NCBI RefSeq assembly: GCF_000585335.1
Contig: NZ_KK073872.1
Span: 1,913,283-1,977,282, forward strand
Length of the DNA: 64,000 bases
From: Cloacibacillus evryensis DSM 19522
GTDB taxonomy: Bacteria > Synergistota > Synergistia > Synergistales > Synergistaceae
Reading direction: 5' to 3'
In this document: in pieces, positions 45,573 to 54,201 of the stretch
Position numbering within the stretch: position 1 is the stretch's first letter
Layout of the letters: each line of letters starts with the position of its first letter
Notes under the pieces: generated by a model
What the model was told of the DNA's origin: nothing
Database searches by the model: none
What the model saw: only the letters and a program-made list of their open reading frames with translations
Made by a program: the position numbers and the translations under genes

Positions 45573-46889
45573 ATGGCTGATTTGAAAAAGACAGAAAGAA
45601 TACCGGCTCCCGCCTTCATCCCCAAGTTCGGCGCTCTGTCGGGGATGCGGGTCCTGCTGACGGGGACCATCGTCGCGGGGCCGTTTACCGCCACACTGCT
45701 GGCAGAAAACGGCGCGGAGGTCATCCACGCTGAGCGTCCCGGCGGAGACAATTACCGCCTGCAATCGCCGGTGGTGACTTTGGACGGCGACGATATCGTG
45801 ATAGCCGGCCCGGAAGTGCCGATGGACAAAAAAGTAAGCACCGCCTGGATACAGGAGGGACGCAACAAACTGAGCCTGACCTTTAACTGGGACTTGAGGA
45901 TACCCGAAGCGAAAGAAGTATTTTTCGCTTTGATCAGGCAGGTCGACGTCTATGTGGAAAATATCCTCTGGACCGAGAAACTGGGGATCAGGGACGAGGA
46001 GCTGCTCAGCGTGAACCCGCAGTTGGTCATCTGCCATATCAGCGGATTCGGCCGCAAGGAGTTCGGTGAAGGCGACGGCTGGAGCACCCGGCGCTGCTAT
46101 GACCCCATCGCGCAGATGGAGGGCGGCTGGATGAATCTCAACGGCTTTCCCGACGGTCCGCCGGTATGCGGAGCTTCGTTCATAAACGACTATATTACGG
46201 CCTACTACGCAACTATCGGGATAGTGATGGCCTACAACAGCGCCCAAAAGACCGGGCGGGGGCAAGTCATCGACGCGTCTCAGATAGAATCCATGAGCAA
46301 GGGGCTCAACGACTGCTTCGTCAACTACTTCCTGCTTGGCATGATCAAGGAAAGATCGGGCAACGCCACAGGCATATTCCAGCCCGGCGACCTCTATAAG
46401 GCAAAAGATAACTACCTCTATATCGGCAGTTCGGGAGAGGCGTCCTACAACAAGTTTGTCAAAGCCATAGGCACCAGCGCCGAACGTTTCCCGTACCATA
46501 CGTGCGCCTCTTCAAAGGAAGCCATCAATTCGCCGGAAGGGCTGGAGTTTAAAAAGTATATCCAGGATTGGGTAAAATCGCGCACCGCTCAGGAAGGTTT
46601 CGAGCATCTAAGCAAATTCAACGTGGCCTGCGCCATCCCCAAGAACATCAAGGAAGTGGCGGAAAGCGCGCATTACCAGGTGCGCAACGATTTCATCGAG
46701 TATGTCGACGAGACCCTGGGGAAAAAGGTAAAGGCCTTCGGCTTCGCCCCCAAAATGGGAGGGACTCCGCAGAAAATATGGCGCGGCGGCCCGAAGATCG
46801 GGCAGGATACCGAAGTCATCCTCAAAACCCTGGCCGGACTTGGCGATCCTGAAATGGCCGCCCTTAAAGAGAAGGGCATCATCGACTGA
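45573..46889 (+). CDS. Family III CoA-transferase (CaiB/BaiF-like)
   Basis: Moves CoA between carboxylic acids by a mixed-anhydride mechanism. The 438 residues show the N-terminal CoA-binding region (SGMRVLLTGTIVAGPFTATL, LAENGAEVIHAERPGGD) and a catalytic Asp in CYDPIAQMEGGWMNLNGFPD. In the operon it would activate a free acid, for example a ring-opened product, to the CoA thioester at no ATP cost. It starts 24 bases after the thiolase. Confidence 0.9.
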   Translation: MADLKKTERIPAPAFIPKFGALSGMRVLLTGTIVAGPFTATLLAENGAEVIHAERPGGDNYRLQSPVVTLDGDDIVIAGPEVPMDKKVSTAWIQEGRNKLSLTFNWDLRIPEAKEVFFALIRQVDVYVENILWTEKLGIRDEELLSVNPQLVICHISGFGRKEFGEGDGWSTRRCYDPIAQMEGGWMNLNGFPDGPPVCGASFINDYITAYYATIGIVMAYNSAQKTGRGQVIDASQIESMSKGLNDCFVNYFLLGMIKERSGNATGIFQPGDLYKAKDNYLYIGSSGEASYNKFVKAIGTSAERFPYHTCASSKEAINSPEGLEFKKYIQDWVKSRTAQEGFEHLSKFNVACAIPKNIKEVAESAHYQVRNDFIEYVDETLGKKVKAFGFAPKMGGTPQKIWRGGPKIGQDTEVILKTLAGLGDPEMAALKEKGIID

Positions 46890-46915
46890 TTTTGCAGATA
46901 CAGGAGGGTAAAAAA

Positions 46916-47779
46916 ATGGTTATTAAGAAGATCGGGATATTGGGAGCCGGGGCCATGGGCGGAGGCATCGCCCAACTGGCGGCTCAAAGAGGATTTGAAG
47001 TGATTCTTGGCGACGTCGATATCAAGTATGTCGACGGAGCGGTCGCCAGAATGGAAAAATTAATGGCCAGAAGCGTGGAAAAGGGAAAAATCACGGCCGA
47101 AGAAAAGGACGCCGCTCTTGCTCGCATCACAAAGACGGCAAAGTTAGAGGACTTCGCCGCGGCCGACTTTTTCATCGAAGCGGTCGTAGAAGATTTCGCC
47201 GTTAAAACAGCCGCCCTGGCGAAAGCGGAAAAGATTTTAAGGCCCGAGGTCGTCATGGCGTCCAACACTTCTTCCATGTCCATCACGGGGCTGGGAGCCG
47301 CCACCGGCCACCCGGAGAAGTTCATCGGCACGCACTTTTTCAATCCGGCCCCGGTAATGCGCTTGTGCGAGATCATCCGCGGCGCGCTGACCAGCGACGA
47401 TACTTACGCGACCGCCGCCGGACTGGCGACGGCGCTGGGCAAGACCCCGGTCGAAGTAAAGAAAGACACCCCTGGCTTCATCGTCAACCGCTGCATGATC
47501 CCCCAGTTTATCGAGGCTATCCGCCTGGTCGACGAAGGAGTCGCGACGCCGCAGGATATAGACACCGCCGTCAAACTGGGGCTGAATTACCCCATGGGGC
47601 CTTTCGAGCTCATGGACCGCACCGGGATAGACATCGCGCTGCTGACTATGGACTACCTGTACTCCGAAACGGGAAGAGAGCTCTGGAAAGCGCCACATGC
47701 CATAAAGAGCATGATCCGGGCCGGAAGGCTGGGCGATAAGACAGGGGCCGGCTGGTACGCGAAGGAGAAAACGGCATGA
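46916..47779 (+). CDS. 3-hydroxyacyl-CoA dehydrogenase
   Basis: Oxidises L-3-hydroxyacyl-CoA to 3-oxoacyl-CoA with NAD. The 287 residues show the NAD motif IGILGAGAMGGGIAQLAAQ, the catalytic His in IGTHFFNPAPVMRLCEII, and the C-terminal NYPMGPFELMDRTGIDIAL region. It is a stand-alone HBD type, not a multifunctional FadB. ATG 46916 follows AGGAGGG. The stop overlaps the next start by 4 bases. Confidence 0.94.
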   Translation: MVIKKIGILGAGAMGGGIAQLAAQRGFEVILGDVDIKYVDGAVARMEKLMARSVEKGKITAEEKDAALARITKTAKLEDFAAADFFIEAVVEDFAVKTAALAKAEKILRPEVVMASNTSSMSITGLGAATGHPEKFIGTHFFNPAPVMRLCEIIRGALTSDDTYATAAGLATALGKTPVEVKKDTPGFIVNRCMIPQFIEAIRLVDEGVATPQDIDTAVKLGLNYPMGPFELMDRTGIDIALLTMDYLYSETGRELWKAPHAIKSMIRAGRLGDKTGAGWYAKEKTA

Positions 47780-48555
47780 CCTACGAGACTATTCTGCTTA
47801 ACAAAGAAAACGGCGTGGCGACCATTACCCTGAACCGCCCTCCGATGAACCCTCTGAACAGCCGTTTGTTCAAAGAGCTGTACGACGCCGCCGACGATGT
47901 CGATATGGATCCGACGGTGAAGGTCGTAATAATTACCGGAGCCGGCTCCAAAGCCTTTGCCGCCGGAGCCGACGTCTCGGAGATGGCCAACTTGAGCCCG
48001 GTGGAAATATACGGCTTCAATATGGTTTCCAGAAAGGCCTTTGAGAAGATCGAAAATATCGGCAAGCCCGTCATCGCGGCCATGGCAGGCATCACTTTCG
48101 GCGGCGGCTGCGAACTGGCCCTTTGCTGCGACTTCCGCATCGCGGCGGAAAATCTCAAAGTCGCCTTCCCAGAAACGGGACTGGGGATCATCCCCGGCGG
48201 CGGAGCGACCGTGCGGCTGCCCAAGCTTATCGGAGCCAGCAAGGCGAAGGAGCTGATCTACACGGGGGCGGCGGTCGACGCGGCGACGGCGGAAAAGCTG
48301 GGCCTCGCGGATAAAGTGGTACCCGTGGACGCGCTGGTCGAAGAAGCCCGTACTTTTGCCGCCAAAATGGCAAAAAAGCCGGCCGTAGCGCTGAAGATGG
48401 CCAAAGAATCGATCCAGACCGGAGCCAATATGGACATCAATTCGGCGTTGAATTTTGAAAACCAGAGCTTTATTACCGCGTTTGCCAGCGCTGACGCCCA
48501 GGAAGGCCTCCATGCCTTTTTGGAGAAGCGCAAGCCCGATTATAAAGACAAATAA
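47776..48555 (+). CDS. Enoyl-CoA hydratase/isomerase (crotonase family)
   Basis: Hydrates trans-2-enoyl-CoA in beta-oxidation. The 259 residues show AGSKAFAAGADVSEMANLSP for the oxyanion hole, GGGCELALCCDFRIAAE with the first catalytic Glu, and AFPETGLGIIPGGGATVRLP with the second. Both glutamates make this a true hydratase, in contrast to the divergent crotonase later in the operon. It begins inside the last codon of the dehydrogenase gene (ATGA). Confidence 0.93.
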   Translation: MTYETILLNKENGVATITLNRPPMNPLNSRLFKELYDAADDVDMDPTVKVVIITGAGSKAFAAGADVSEMANLSPVEIYGFNMVSRKAFEKIENIGKPVIAAMAGITFGGGCELALCCDFRIAAENLKVAFPETGLGIIPGGGATVRLPKLIGASKAKELIYTGAAVDAATAEKLGLADKVVPVDALVEEARTFAAKMAKKPAVALKMAKESIQTGANMDINSALNFENQSFITAFASADAQEGLHAFLEKRKPDYKDK

Positions 48556-48575
48556 AAAAGTAAAGGAGCAGGAAA

Positions 48576-49814
48576 ATGGGAAATAACGAAGTCAAAAAAC
48601 TCACCATGGAAGAAAGGCTTGAAGCCTTTAAGAAGAAGGTTGGAGTCAACAGGGTAAACCGGGCCGTCGTCGAGGCAGGGCTGCCGCGCGGCCTGTATCT
48701 TTCAAACCATAACGCCTCCAGCGACAACATCCGCAGATGGGCGCTCGGAGTAGGCGAACTGAATCCGCGCTACATAGACTCAGAATATGCGAAAGCTACG
48801 AAATACGGACGCCTTGTCGCGCCGCCGTTGTTCCTCCAGAGCGTATACTTTGCGGGCGCGGCCCCCGAAACGACAGAAATAGACGAGTATGCGCGCCCCT
48901 TCCACAGCGGCAGCGAATGGGAATTTTACAAGCCGGTACTCGAGGGCGATGAAGTCGATTACAACGCGCTGCGCCTCATCGACGTCAAGCTGGTGCCGAG
49001 CAAGTTTGCCGGCCAGATGATGGTCATGACCTCCGCCAGCCAGTACACCAACCAGCACGGAGAGACGGTAGGCCTGATAAAGTTCTTCTTCCATCAGTCC
49101 TCCAGCGACGAAGAGGTCAAGAAAATAGGCAAATACGACAAACTGGTCGAGCCCTATAAGTATACCGACGAAGAGCTGCACAACATACAGGAAGAACAGT
49201 CAAAAGAAGAAATGCGCGGGAGCCTTCCGCGGTACTGGGAAGATGTAAAGGAAGGCGACTCCGTAGGCCCGCTCGTCGTCGGCCCCCATACCGTTATGGA
49301 CAGCGTCGGCCATTTCTCGGCCATATGGGGAGGCTTCCCTCTCGGTACGTGCGACCGTTCATACAAAGCCTGGGCGAAAAAAGACGGCAACGGCATCGCG
49401 GTCTACGACGCGCGGATAAACGCTTACGTGAACGCAGACCTGCCTCACCTGGATCATGACCTCGCGCGGGCTGTCGGGGCTCCCGGCGCCTACGATAACG
49501 GAGGCGGCAGAGAATGCATAGCTTCCATCCTCATGACAAACTGGATGGGAGACGCCGGCTTCCTCTGGAAGTATTCGATCCAGTTCCGCCGCTTCAACGT
49601 CTACGGCGATACGACATGGTACCGCGGCACGGTGGTAAGGAAGTACGAGGACGACGGCAAATACTGCGTGGATATCGACCACTGGGGTGAAAACCAGCGC
49701 GGCGAGAAAAATACCGCCGGCAAGGCGACCATCATCCTTCCCTCAAGAGAGCACGGCGAAGTAAAGTATCCGGCTCCCCGTACGCTGGACGATATTTACC
49801 CGGGCAAGCAGTAA
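48576..49814 (+). CDS. MaoC-like double-hotdog protein
   Basis: A 412-residue protein with an N-terminal FAS1/hotdog-like half (NIRRWALGVGELNPRYIDSE, YGRLVAPPLFL) and a second hotdog half (from about residue 205: DVKEGDSVGPLVVGPHTV). Double-hotdog MaoC proteins hydrate branched or cyclic enoyl-CoA esters. The usual hydratase motif D-x-N-P-x-H is present as ELNPRYID with Tyr in place of His, so activity is uncertain. It could act on an unusual enoyl-CoA produced in this pathway. It starts 20 bases after the crotonase. Confidence 0.7.
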   Translation: MGNNEVKKLTMEERLEAFKKKVGVNRVNRAVVEAGLPRGLYLSNHNASSDNIRRWALGVGELNPRYIDSEYAKATKYGRLVAPPLFLQSVYFAGAAPETTEIDEYARPFHSGSEWEFYKPVLEGDEVDYNALRLIDVKLVPSKFAGQMMVMTSASQYTNQHGETVGLIKFFFHQSSSDEEVKKIGKYDKLVEPYKYTDEELHNIQEEQSKEEMRGSLPRYWEDVKEGDSVGPLVVGPHTVMDSVGHFSAIWGGFPLGTCDRSYKAWAKKDGNGIAVYDARINAYVNADLPHLDHDLARAVGAPGAYDNGGGRECIASILMTNWMGDAGFLWKYSIQFRRFNVYGDTTWYRGTVVRKYEDDGKYCVDIDHWGENQRGEKNTAGKATIILPSREHGEVKYPAPRTLDDIYPGKQ

Positions 49815-49891
49815 GGAAGTTCCGTCAGGTAAGGCGGAGCACGAGGAGGTGACCGCCCGAGCCCAGCAAATCAAGCGGAGGAGTAAAGAGG

Positions 49892-49960
49892 ATGCGCTTC
49901 CATTCGTTTGCCGACCACGCACGTCTATTTTGTCGGCCGGATCTGCCAGCAGTCAGATGA
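49892..49960 (+). CDS. Possible 22-codon small ORF in the operon
   Basis: ATG 49892 with a strong GGAGGAGTAAAGAGG ribosome site opens a 22-codon frame ending at 49960 (MRFHSFADHARLFCRPDLPA...). It lies in the only sizeable gap of the operon (49815-50025). I see no family; it may be a leader, a decayed gene start or noise. Confidence 0.25.
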   Translation: MRFHSFADHARLFCRPDLPAVR

Positions 49961-50025
49961 GCAGATGTCAGTCACGGTAAGACAAGACAAGAAAAGAAGA
50001 GAAATAAAAAACAGGAGGACATAAT

Positions 50026-51300
50026 ATGGACACCAAAAATTCAAACAAAAACGTAGATTTCTCAGCATTGGTATCGCCTTTTAAATTCGGCCCCTTCACG
50101 CTTCCCAGCAGAACGGCCGTCGCCCCGATGAACAACATGCGTCAGCAGGACGGCTACCCGAACATGGATTCGCTCTGCTTCTATACCCGCAGAGCCAGGG
50201 GCGGTTACGGCCTTATCATCGCCGAGCCGGTATCGACGGGCAAGTTCCAGGACGAGCTCAACCCTTATCTTCAGACGAGGCTTTACACGCCCGAGCACGC
50301 CAAAGCATGGAGGCTCGTAGTCGAGGGCGTGCACTCTTTCGGAGGCCGCATCATCGCGCAGCTCGCCGGTCTGGGCGCTGGGCGCCAGCATTGGGACCCC
50401 ACCGGAAAGACACGCCCGGCGGCGGCTTCTCCCATCCCCTTTGAAGTGACGAAGGACCACCTGCCGAAGAACTTCGACAAGGACCCCAACATTGAGATGC
50501 ACCTGAAAGGCGACATGCCGCGGGAGCTGACCAGAGCTGAGATATATAAGGCGATAGGAGATTACTACATGTCCACAAGAATGGCCATCATGGCCGGCTT
50601 CGACGGCGTAGAGTACCATACGTGCCACGGCTACTCGGGACACAATTTCTTATCGCCCAATCAGAATTTCCGTACGGACGAGTTCGGCGGAAGCTGGGAG
50701 AACAGGACGCGCTTCGCCAGAGAATCCTTCAAGCAGATAATGCGCGCCATCAGGGACGAGGGCGTCGAGGGCAAGTTCGTGGCAGGCTGCAGGACCAGCG
50801 CCGCAGAGCATACGCCGGGAGGCTTTACATACGAAGATATGGTCAAATTCCACAAGATGCTGATCGAGCTCGGAAGCTCCTTTGTTGACCTCTCCGACAG
50901 CGCCGGCTATGAGAGATGGGACATCTTCATTCCCGATGAAGACAAGATGCCTCTTAAAATCGAGCAGGCACACTATTTTGACAAGGAACTTGACGTGCCG
51001 GTCCTGATTCCTTCGGTCCACGACCCTGTGCTCGCCGCTCAGCTCGCAAACGAAACAAAGAACATCATCTTCTCGCACGGACGTCAGTCCCTTGCCGATC
51101 CCGACTGGACGAACAAAATAAGGGACGGAAAAGTGGACGAGATCAACAGGTGCAAGCGCTGCAATATCGGCTGCATGCTCAAGTACGGCATTCACGCCGG
51201 GGTACAGCTGCGCTGCATCATCAACCCTGAGATGGGCTTCGAAATGTACGACAGCGCCAACTACCCCAAGCCGATGGCGCCCGGCAAGTATCTGCGCTAA
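50026..51300 (+). CDS. Old-yellow-enzyme-type FMN oxidoreductase with Fe-S motif, no FAD domain
   Basis: The 424 residues form an FMN TIM barrel (SPFKFGPFTLPSRTAVAPMN, GLIIAEPVSTGKFQDELNPY, GVEYHTCHGYSGHNFLSPN, NQNFRTDEFGGSWENRTRF) followed by CKRCNIGCMLKYGIHAG and RCIINPEMG, the CxxC-x3-C-x13-C site for a 4Fe-4S cluster seen in 2,4-dienoyl-CoA reductase and BaiCD-like enzymes. Relatives continue with an FAD/NAD domain of about 240 residues that is absent here, so electrons must come from another protein, possibly the Etf. In the operon it would reduce an alkene or ring double bond. RBS CAGGAGGAC. Confidence 0.88.
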   Translation: MDTKNSNKNVDFSALVSPFKFGPFTLPSRTAVAPMNNMRQQDGYPNMDSLCFYTRRARGGYGLIIAEPVSTGKFQDELNPYLQTRLYTPEHAKAWRLVVEGVHSFGGRIIAQLAGLGAGRQHWDPTGKTRPAAASPIPFEVTKDHLPKNFDKDPNIEMHLKGDMPRELTRAEIYKAIGDYYMSTRMAIMAGFDGVEYHTCHGYSGHNFLSPNQNFRTDEFGGSWENRTRFARESFKQIMRAIRDEGVEGKFVAGCRTSAAEHTPGGFTYEDMVKFHKMLIELGSSFVDLSDSAGYERWDIFIPDEDKMPLKIEQAHYFDKELDVPVLIPSVHDPVLAAQLANETKNIIFSHGRQSLADPDWTNKIRDGKVDEINRCKRCNIGCMLKYGIHAGVQLRCIINPEMGFEMYDSANYPKPMAPGKYLR

Positions 51301-51423
51301 AACCGTAAATGCGGAGGGGGGAGCTCATCCCCCCTTTTTTGATTTTTCAACATCACAAGCAGTACAGCCATACTCTTGCGATAAAGCATAGACATAATGA
51401 AGATTTTAAGGAGGCAACATGAT

Positions 51424-52230
51424 ATGGCCGCTCAAAAGCCTGTCGCCAGACCAAAATTTGAGGAATATAAAGAAAAATACAAAGACTATATAACTATGGA
51501 GCGCAAAAACGGCATCATCGTGCTGCGTATGCATCATGACGACGGGCCGGTCCTGTGGAACGAGATGATGCACTGCGCGCTGCCGCAGGCTTTCCACGAT
51601 ATCGGGAACGACCCCGAGAATCATGTGATGATCCTAACCTCCACAGATCCTTACTGGATCGGAGTGATGGACCACGACGCGGATTTCGTGATGGATTACA
51701 ATACCTATTACGTTGACGCGACAAAATTGCTTGAAAACCTGATTTTTGACGTGGACATCCCCACCATCGCCGCGGTGAACGGCCCCGGTTTTCATACGGA
51801 AATAGCGCTGTTGTGCGATATGACTCTGTGTACGGACGACGTCGTCTTTCAGGACGGACACTTTTCATTGGGGTTCGTGCCGGGCGACGGGCAGCTAGTG
51901 ACTCTTCAGGAGCTGATCGGCGCAAAACGCGCCGCCCATATGGTGTACACCGGCGAGAATATCGACGCTAAAACCGCTTTGGAGTGGGGAATGATCAATG
52001 AAGTCGTCGCAAAGGATAAACTGATGGCGCGCGCATTGGAGCTGGCGGAAAAGATCATGAAGCAGACGCGCGCGACCCGCTGTATGACGCATCATCTGTT
52101 GACGCGCGACTGGAAGCGCCGCCTGATCAACGACTTCCAATTCCACATAACCCAGGAAGGATTTGCCTCTCTCATCGACAGACCGCAGCATGACCTCAAC
52201 AAGCTAAGAGAGAAGTGGGAAGAAGAATGA
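51424..52230 (+). CDS. Crotonase-superfamily beta-diketone hydrolase-like (6-oxocamphor hydrolase type)
   Basis: The 268 residues are not a normal hydratase. They follow 6-oxocamphor hydrolase in several places: DDGPVLWNEMMHCALPQAFH, ENHVMILTSTDPYWIG, IAAVNGPGFHTEIALLCDM and FQDGHFSLGFVPGDGQLVTL. The residues corresponding to its active-site His (GFHTEI), His (DGHF) and Asp (PGDG) are kept, while the two hydratase glutamates are not. This suggests hydrolytic C-C cleavage of a cyclic 1,3-diketone. ATG 51424 lies 9 bases after AGGAGG; the upstream ATG 51397 lacks one. The stop overlaps the next gene (ATGA). Confidence 0.75.
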   Translation: MAAQKPVARPKFEEYKEKYKDYITMERKNGIIVLRMHHDDGPVLWNEMMHCALPQAFHDIGNDPENHVMILTSTDPYWIGVMDHDADFVMDYNTYYVDATKLLENLIFDVDIPTIAAVNGPGFHTEIALLCDMTLCTDDVVFQDGHFSLGFVPGDGQLVTLQELIGAKRAAHMVYTGENIDAKTALEWGMINEVVAKDKLMARALELAEKIMKQTRATRCMTHHLLTRDWKRRLINDFQFHITQEGFASLIDRPQHDLNKLREKWEEE

Positions 52231-53372
52231 TTTTTACTGAAAAACATGATCTTATCAGAAAGCTGGCCCGCGATTTCGCGGAAACCGAGCTGACCGGTAC
52301 GATCCTTGACGAAATAGAAGAAACAGGACAGTATCCCAAGGAAATACTCGACAAAATGGGGAAGGCCGGATTTTTTGGGATCAAGACACCCAGGGAATAT
52401 GGCGGACAGGGCTCCGACAATATATCCTACGTCATCGTCCTTGAGGAGATCGCCCGCGTGAGCGCCGTGAGCGCCATATGGGCGGGAACGCCCAACGCCC
52501 TCGGCAGCGGCCCGCTGCTGCTGGCAGGGACCGAAGAGCAGTTGAAAAAATACCTGACGCCGCTTGCCCTTGGGGAAAAGACTATATCCTTTGCGCTTAC
52601 CGAGCCCGGCGCCGGTTCCGACGCCGGAGGCACGGTCACTTACGCCGCGAAAGACGGCGATTATTATGTGCTCAACGGCCGCAAATCATTTATAACGGGC
52701 GCGCCGGTGGCGGACTGGGCCATCGTCTACGCGAAGACTGACCGCAGGCAGAAGGGGTCGAAGGGCATTTCCGCCTTCATCGTAGATATGAAGCTGCCCG
52801 GCGTCTCCTGCGGCAAGGCCGAACGTAAAATGGGCATCATCGGCTGCCCGACCTCCGATATCATTCTTGAGGACGTGCGCGTACACAAGGACGACCTGTT
52901 GGGCGAGGAAAACATGGGGTTCCAGAACGCCATGAAAACGCTCGACGTCGGACGCATCGGCGTGGGCGCCACGAGCATCGGCGTCGCGCAGGGCGCTTTC
53001 GACGAGGCCGTGAAATACGCTAAAGAACGCAAGCAGTTTGGCCGCCGTATCGCCGATTTTCAGGGCGTCAGCTTCATGATCGCGGATATGGCGACGAAGC
53101 TGCAGGCCGCGAAGGAGCTCGTATACAGAGCCGCGCAGCTCAAGGACACGAACAGCCCCGACGCGGGCGTGGCGGCTTCGATGGCGAAGTATTACGCCTC
53201 AGAGGCGTGCAACGAGATCGCGGCCAAGGCTGTGCAGATCCACGGCGGATACGGGTTTATCAAGGACTACAAGGTCGAGCGTTTTTACCGCGACTGCCGC
53301 GTTTACACCATCTTCGAGGGAACTTCCCAGGTACAGCAGATGGTGATCGCGGGCAGCATTATCGGGAGGTGA
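52227..53372 (+). CDS. Acyl-CoA dehydrogenase
   Basis: An FAD enzyme that puts a 2,3-double bond into acyl-CoA (or reduces one, if reversed) and passes electrons to Etf. The 381 residues show ALTEPGAGSDAGGTVTYAAK, FITGAPVADWAIVYAKTDR, GAFDEAVKYAKERKQFGRRI, and the catalytic Glu in TIFEGTSQVQQMVIAG. It is followed by etfB after five bases and by etfA. Coupling to a ferredoxin-fused EtfA could make this an electron-bifurcating pair, like the caffeyl-CoA reductase complex; that is inference. Confidence 0.93.
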   Translation: MIFTEKHDLIRKLARDFAETELTGTILDEIEETGQYPKEILDKMGKAGFFGIKTPREYGGQGSDNISYVIVLEEIARVSAVSAIWAGTPNALGSGPLLLAGTEEQLKKYLTPLALGEKTISFALTEPGAGSDAGGTVTYAAKDGDYYVLNGRKSFITGAPVADWAIVYAKTDRRQKGSKGISAFIVDMKLPGVSCGKAERKMGIIGCPTSDIILEDVRVHKDDLLGEENMGFQNAMKTLDVGRIGVGATSIGVAQGAFDEAVKYAKERKQFGRRIADFQGVSFMIADMATKLQAAKELVYRAAQLKDTNSPDAGVAASMAKYYASEACNEIAAKAVQIHGGYGFIKDYKVERFYRDCRVYTIFEGTSQVQQMVIAGSIIGR

Positions 53373-53377
53373 TCATA

Positions 53378-54166
53378 ATGAAAATAATCGTTTTGGCAAA
53401 GCAGGTACCGGATACGAACGAGGTCAAGATCGACCCCGTAAAGGGAACGCTTATCCGCGAAGGAGTGCGCTCGATACTGAATCCCGACGACGCCAACGCC
53501 CTTGAAGCGGCGCTCGAACTGAAAGATAAAAACCCCGGTACTACCGTTTCCGTTATGTCGATGGGGCCTCCACAGGCCAAATATATGCTCAGAGAATGCC
53601 TGGCGATGGGCGCGGACGACGCCTATCTGCTCTCCTCGCGCGCTTTTGGCGGCGCGGATACCTGCGCCACCTCCACCACTCTTGCCGCCGGCGTGCGGCA
53701 GCTCGGAGATTTTGACATTATCTTCGCCGGCCGCCAGGCGATCGACGGTGATACCGCGCAGGTAGGGCCGCAGACGGCGCGCCGCCTCGGCGTCCCGTCG
53801 GTCTCATACGTGCAGAAGGTCCGCAAGGTCGAGGAAAAGACGCTCACCGTGGAGCGCGCCCTCGAAGATGGTTTTGAGGTCATAGAGGTGCAGAAGCCCT
53901 GCCTGCTGACGGCGATCAAAGAGCTGAACAAGCCCCGCTACATGTCGGTCGGGCGGATCGAGGAGGCGTACAAAAAGGAGATCACTGTCTGGGACGAAGG
54001 CTCTCTGCATGTAACGCCCGACGAAGTGGGGCTCAAAGCCAGCCCGACCCAGGTGTTCCGCAGCTTTACCCCTCCGCCGAAGGGCGCGGGAGAGATGCTC
54101 GCCGGCACGATACCGGAAATGGCGGGCACGCTTGTGGCGAAGCTGACCGAAGAGCATGTGCTGTGA
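53378..54166 (+). CDS. etfB: Electron transfer flavoprotein beta subunit
   Basis: Binds AMP or FAD and forms Etf with EtfA. The 262 residues begin MKIIVLAKQVPDTNEVKIDP and show the signature FDIIFAGRQAIDGDTAQVGP followed by QTARRLGVPSVSYVQ, and LTAIKELNKPRYMSVGRI. ATG 53378 follows GGGAGGTGATC. The NPDDANALEAAL region is typical of bifurcating Etf families as well as classical ones. Confidence 0.95.
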   Translation: MKIIVLAKQVPDTNEVKIDPVKGTLIREGVRSILNPDDANALEAALELKDKNPGTTVSVMSMGPPQAKYMLRECLAMGADDAYLLSSRAFGGADTCATSTTLAAGVRQLGDFDIIFAGRQAIDGDTAQVGPQTARRLGVPSVSYVQKVRKVEEKTLTVERALEDGFEVIEVQKPCLLTAIKELNKPRYMSVGRIEEAYKKEITVWDEGSLHVTPDEVGLKASPTQVFRSFTPPPKGAGEMLAGTIPEMAGTLVAKLTEEHVL

Positions 54167-54201
54167 GCGATGCGTGGTAAATATAGAGAGGGAAATGACA
54201 A

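Noticed and set aside
45267-46499. A 410-codon minus-strand frame
   Set aside because: It lies opposite the thiolase and CoA-transferase genes and shows no domain.
45573-54166. Interpretation of the operon as a carnitine (cai/fix) operon
   Set aside because: A CaiB-like transferase, crotonase, dehydrogenase and Etf are present, but so are a thiolase, hydroxyacyl-CoA dehydrogenase, OYE and a diketone-hydrolase-like enzyme, while caiT, caiC and fixCX are not here.
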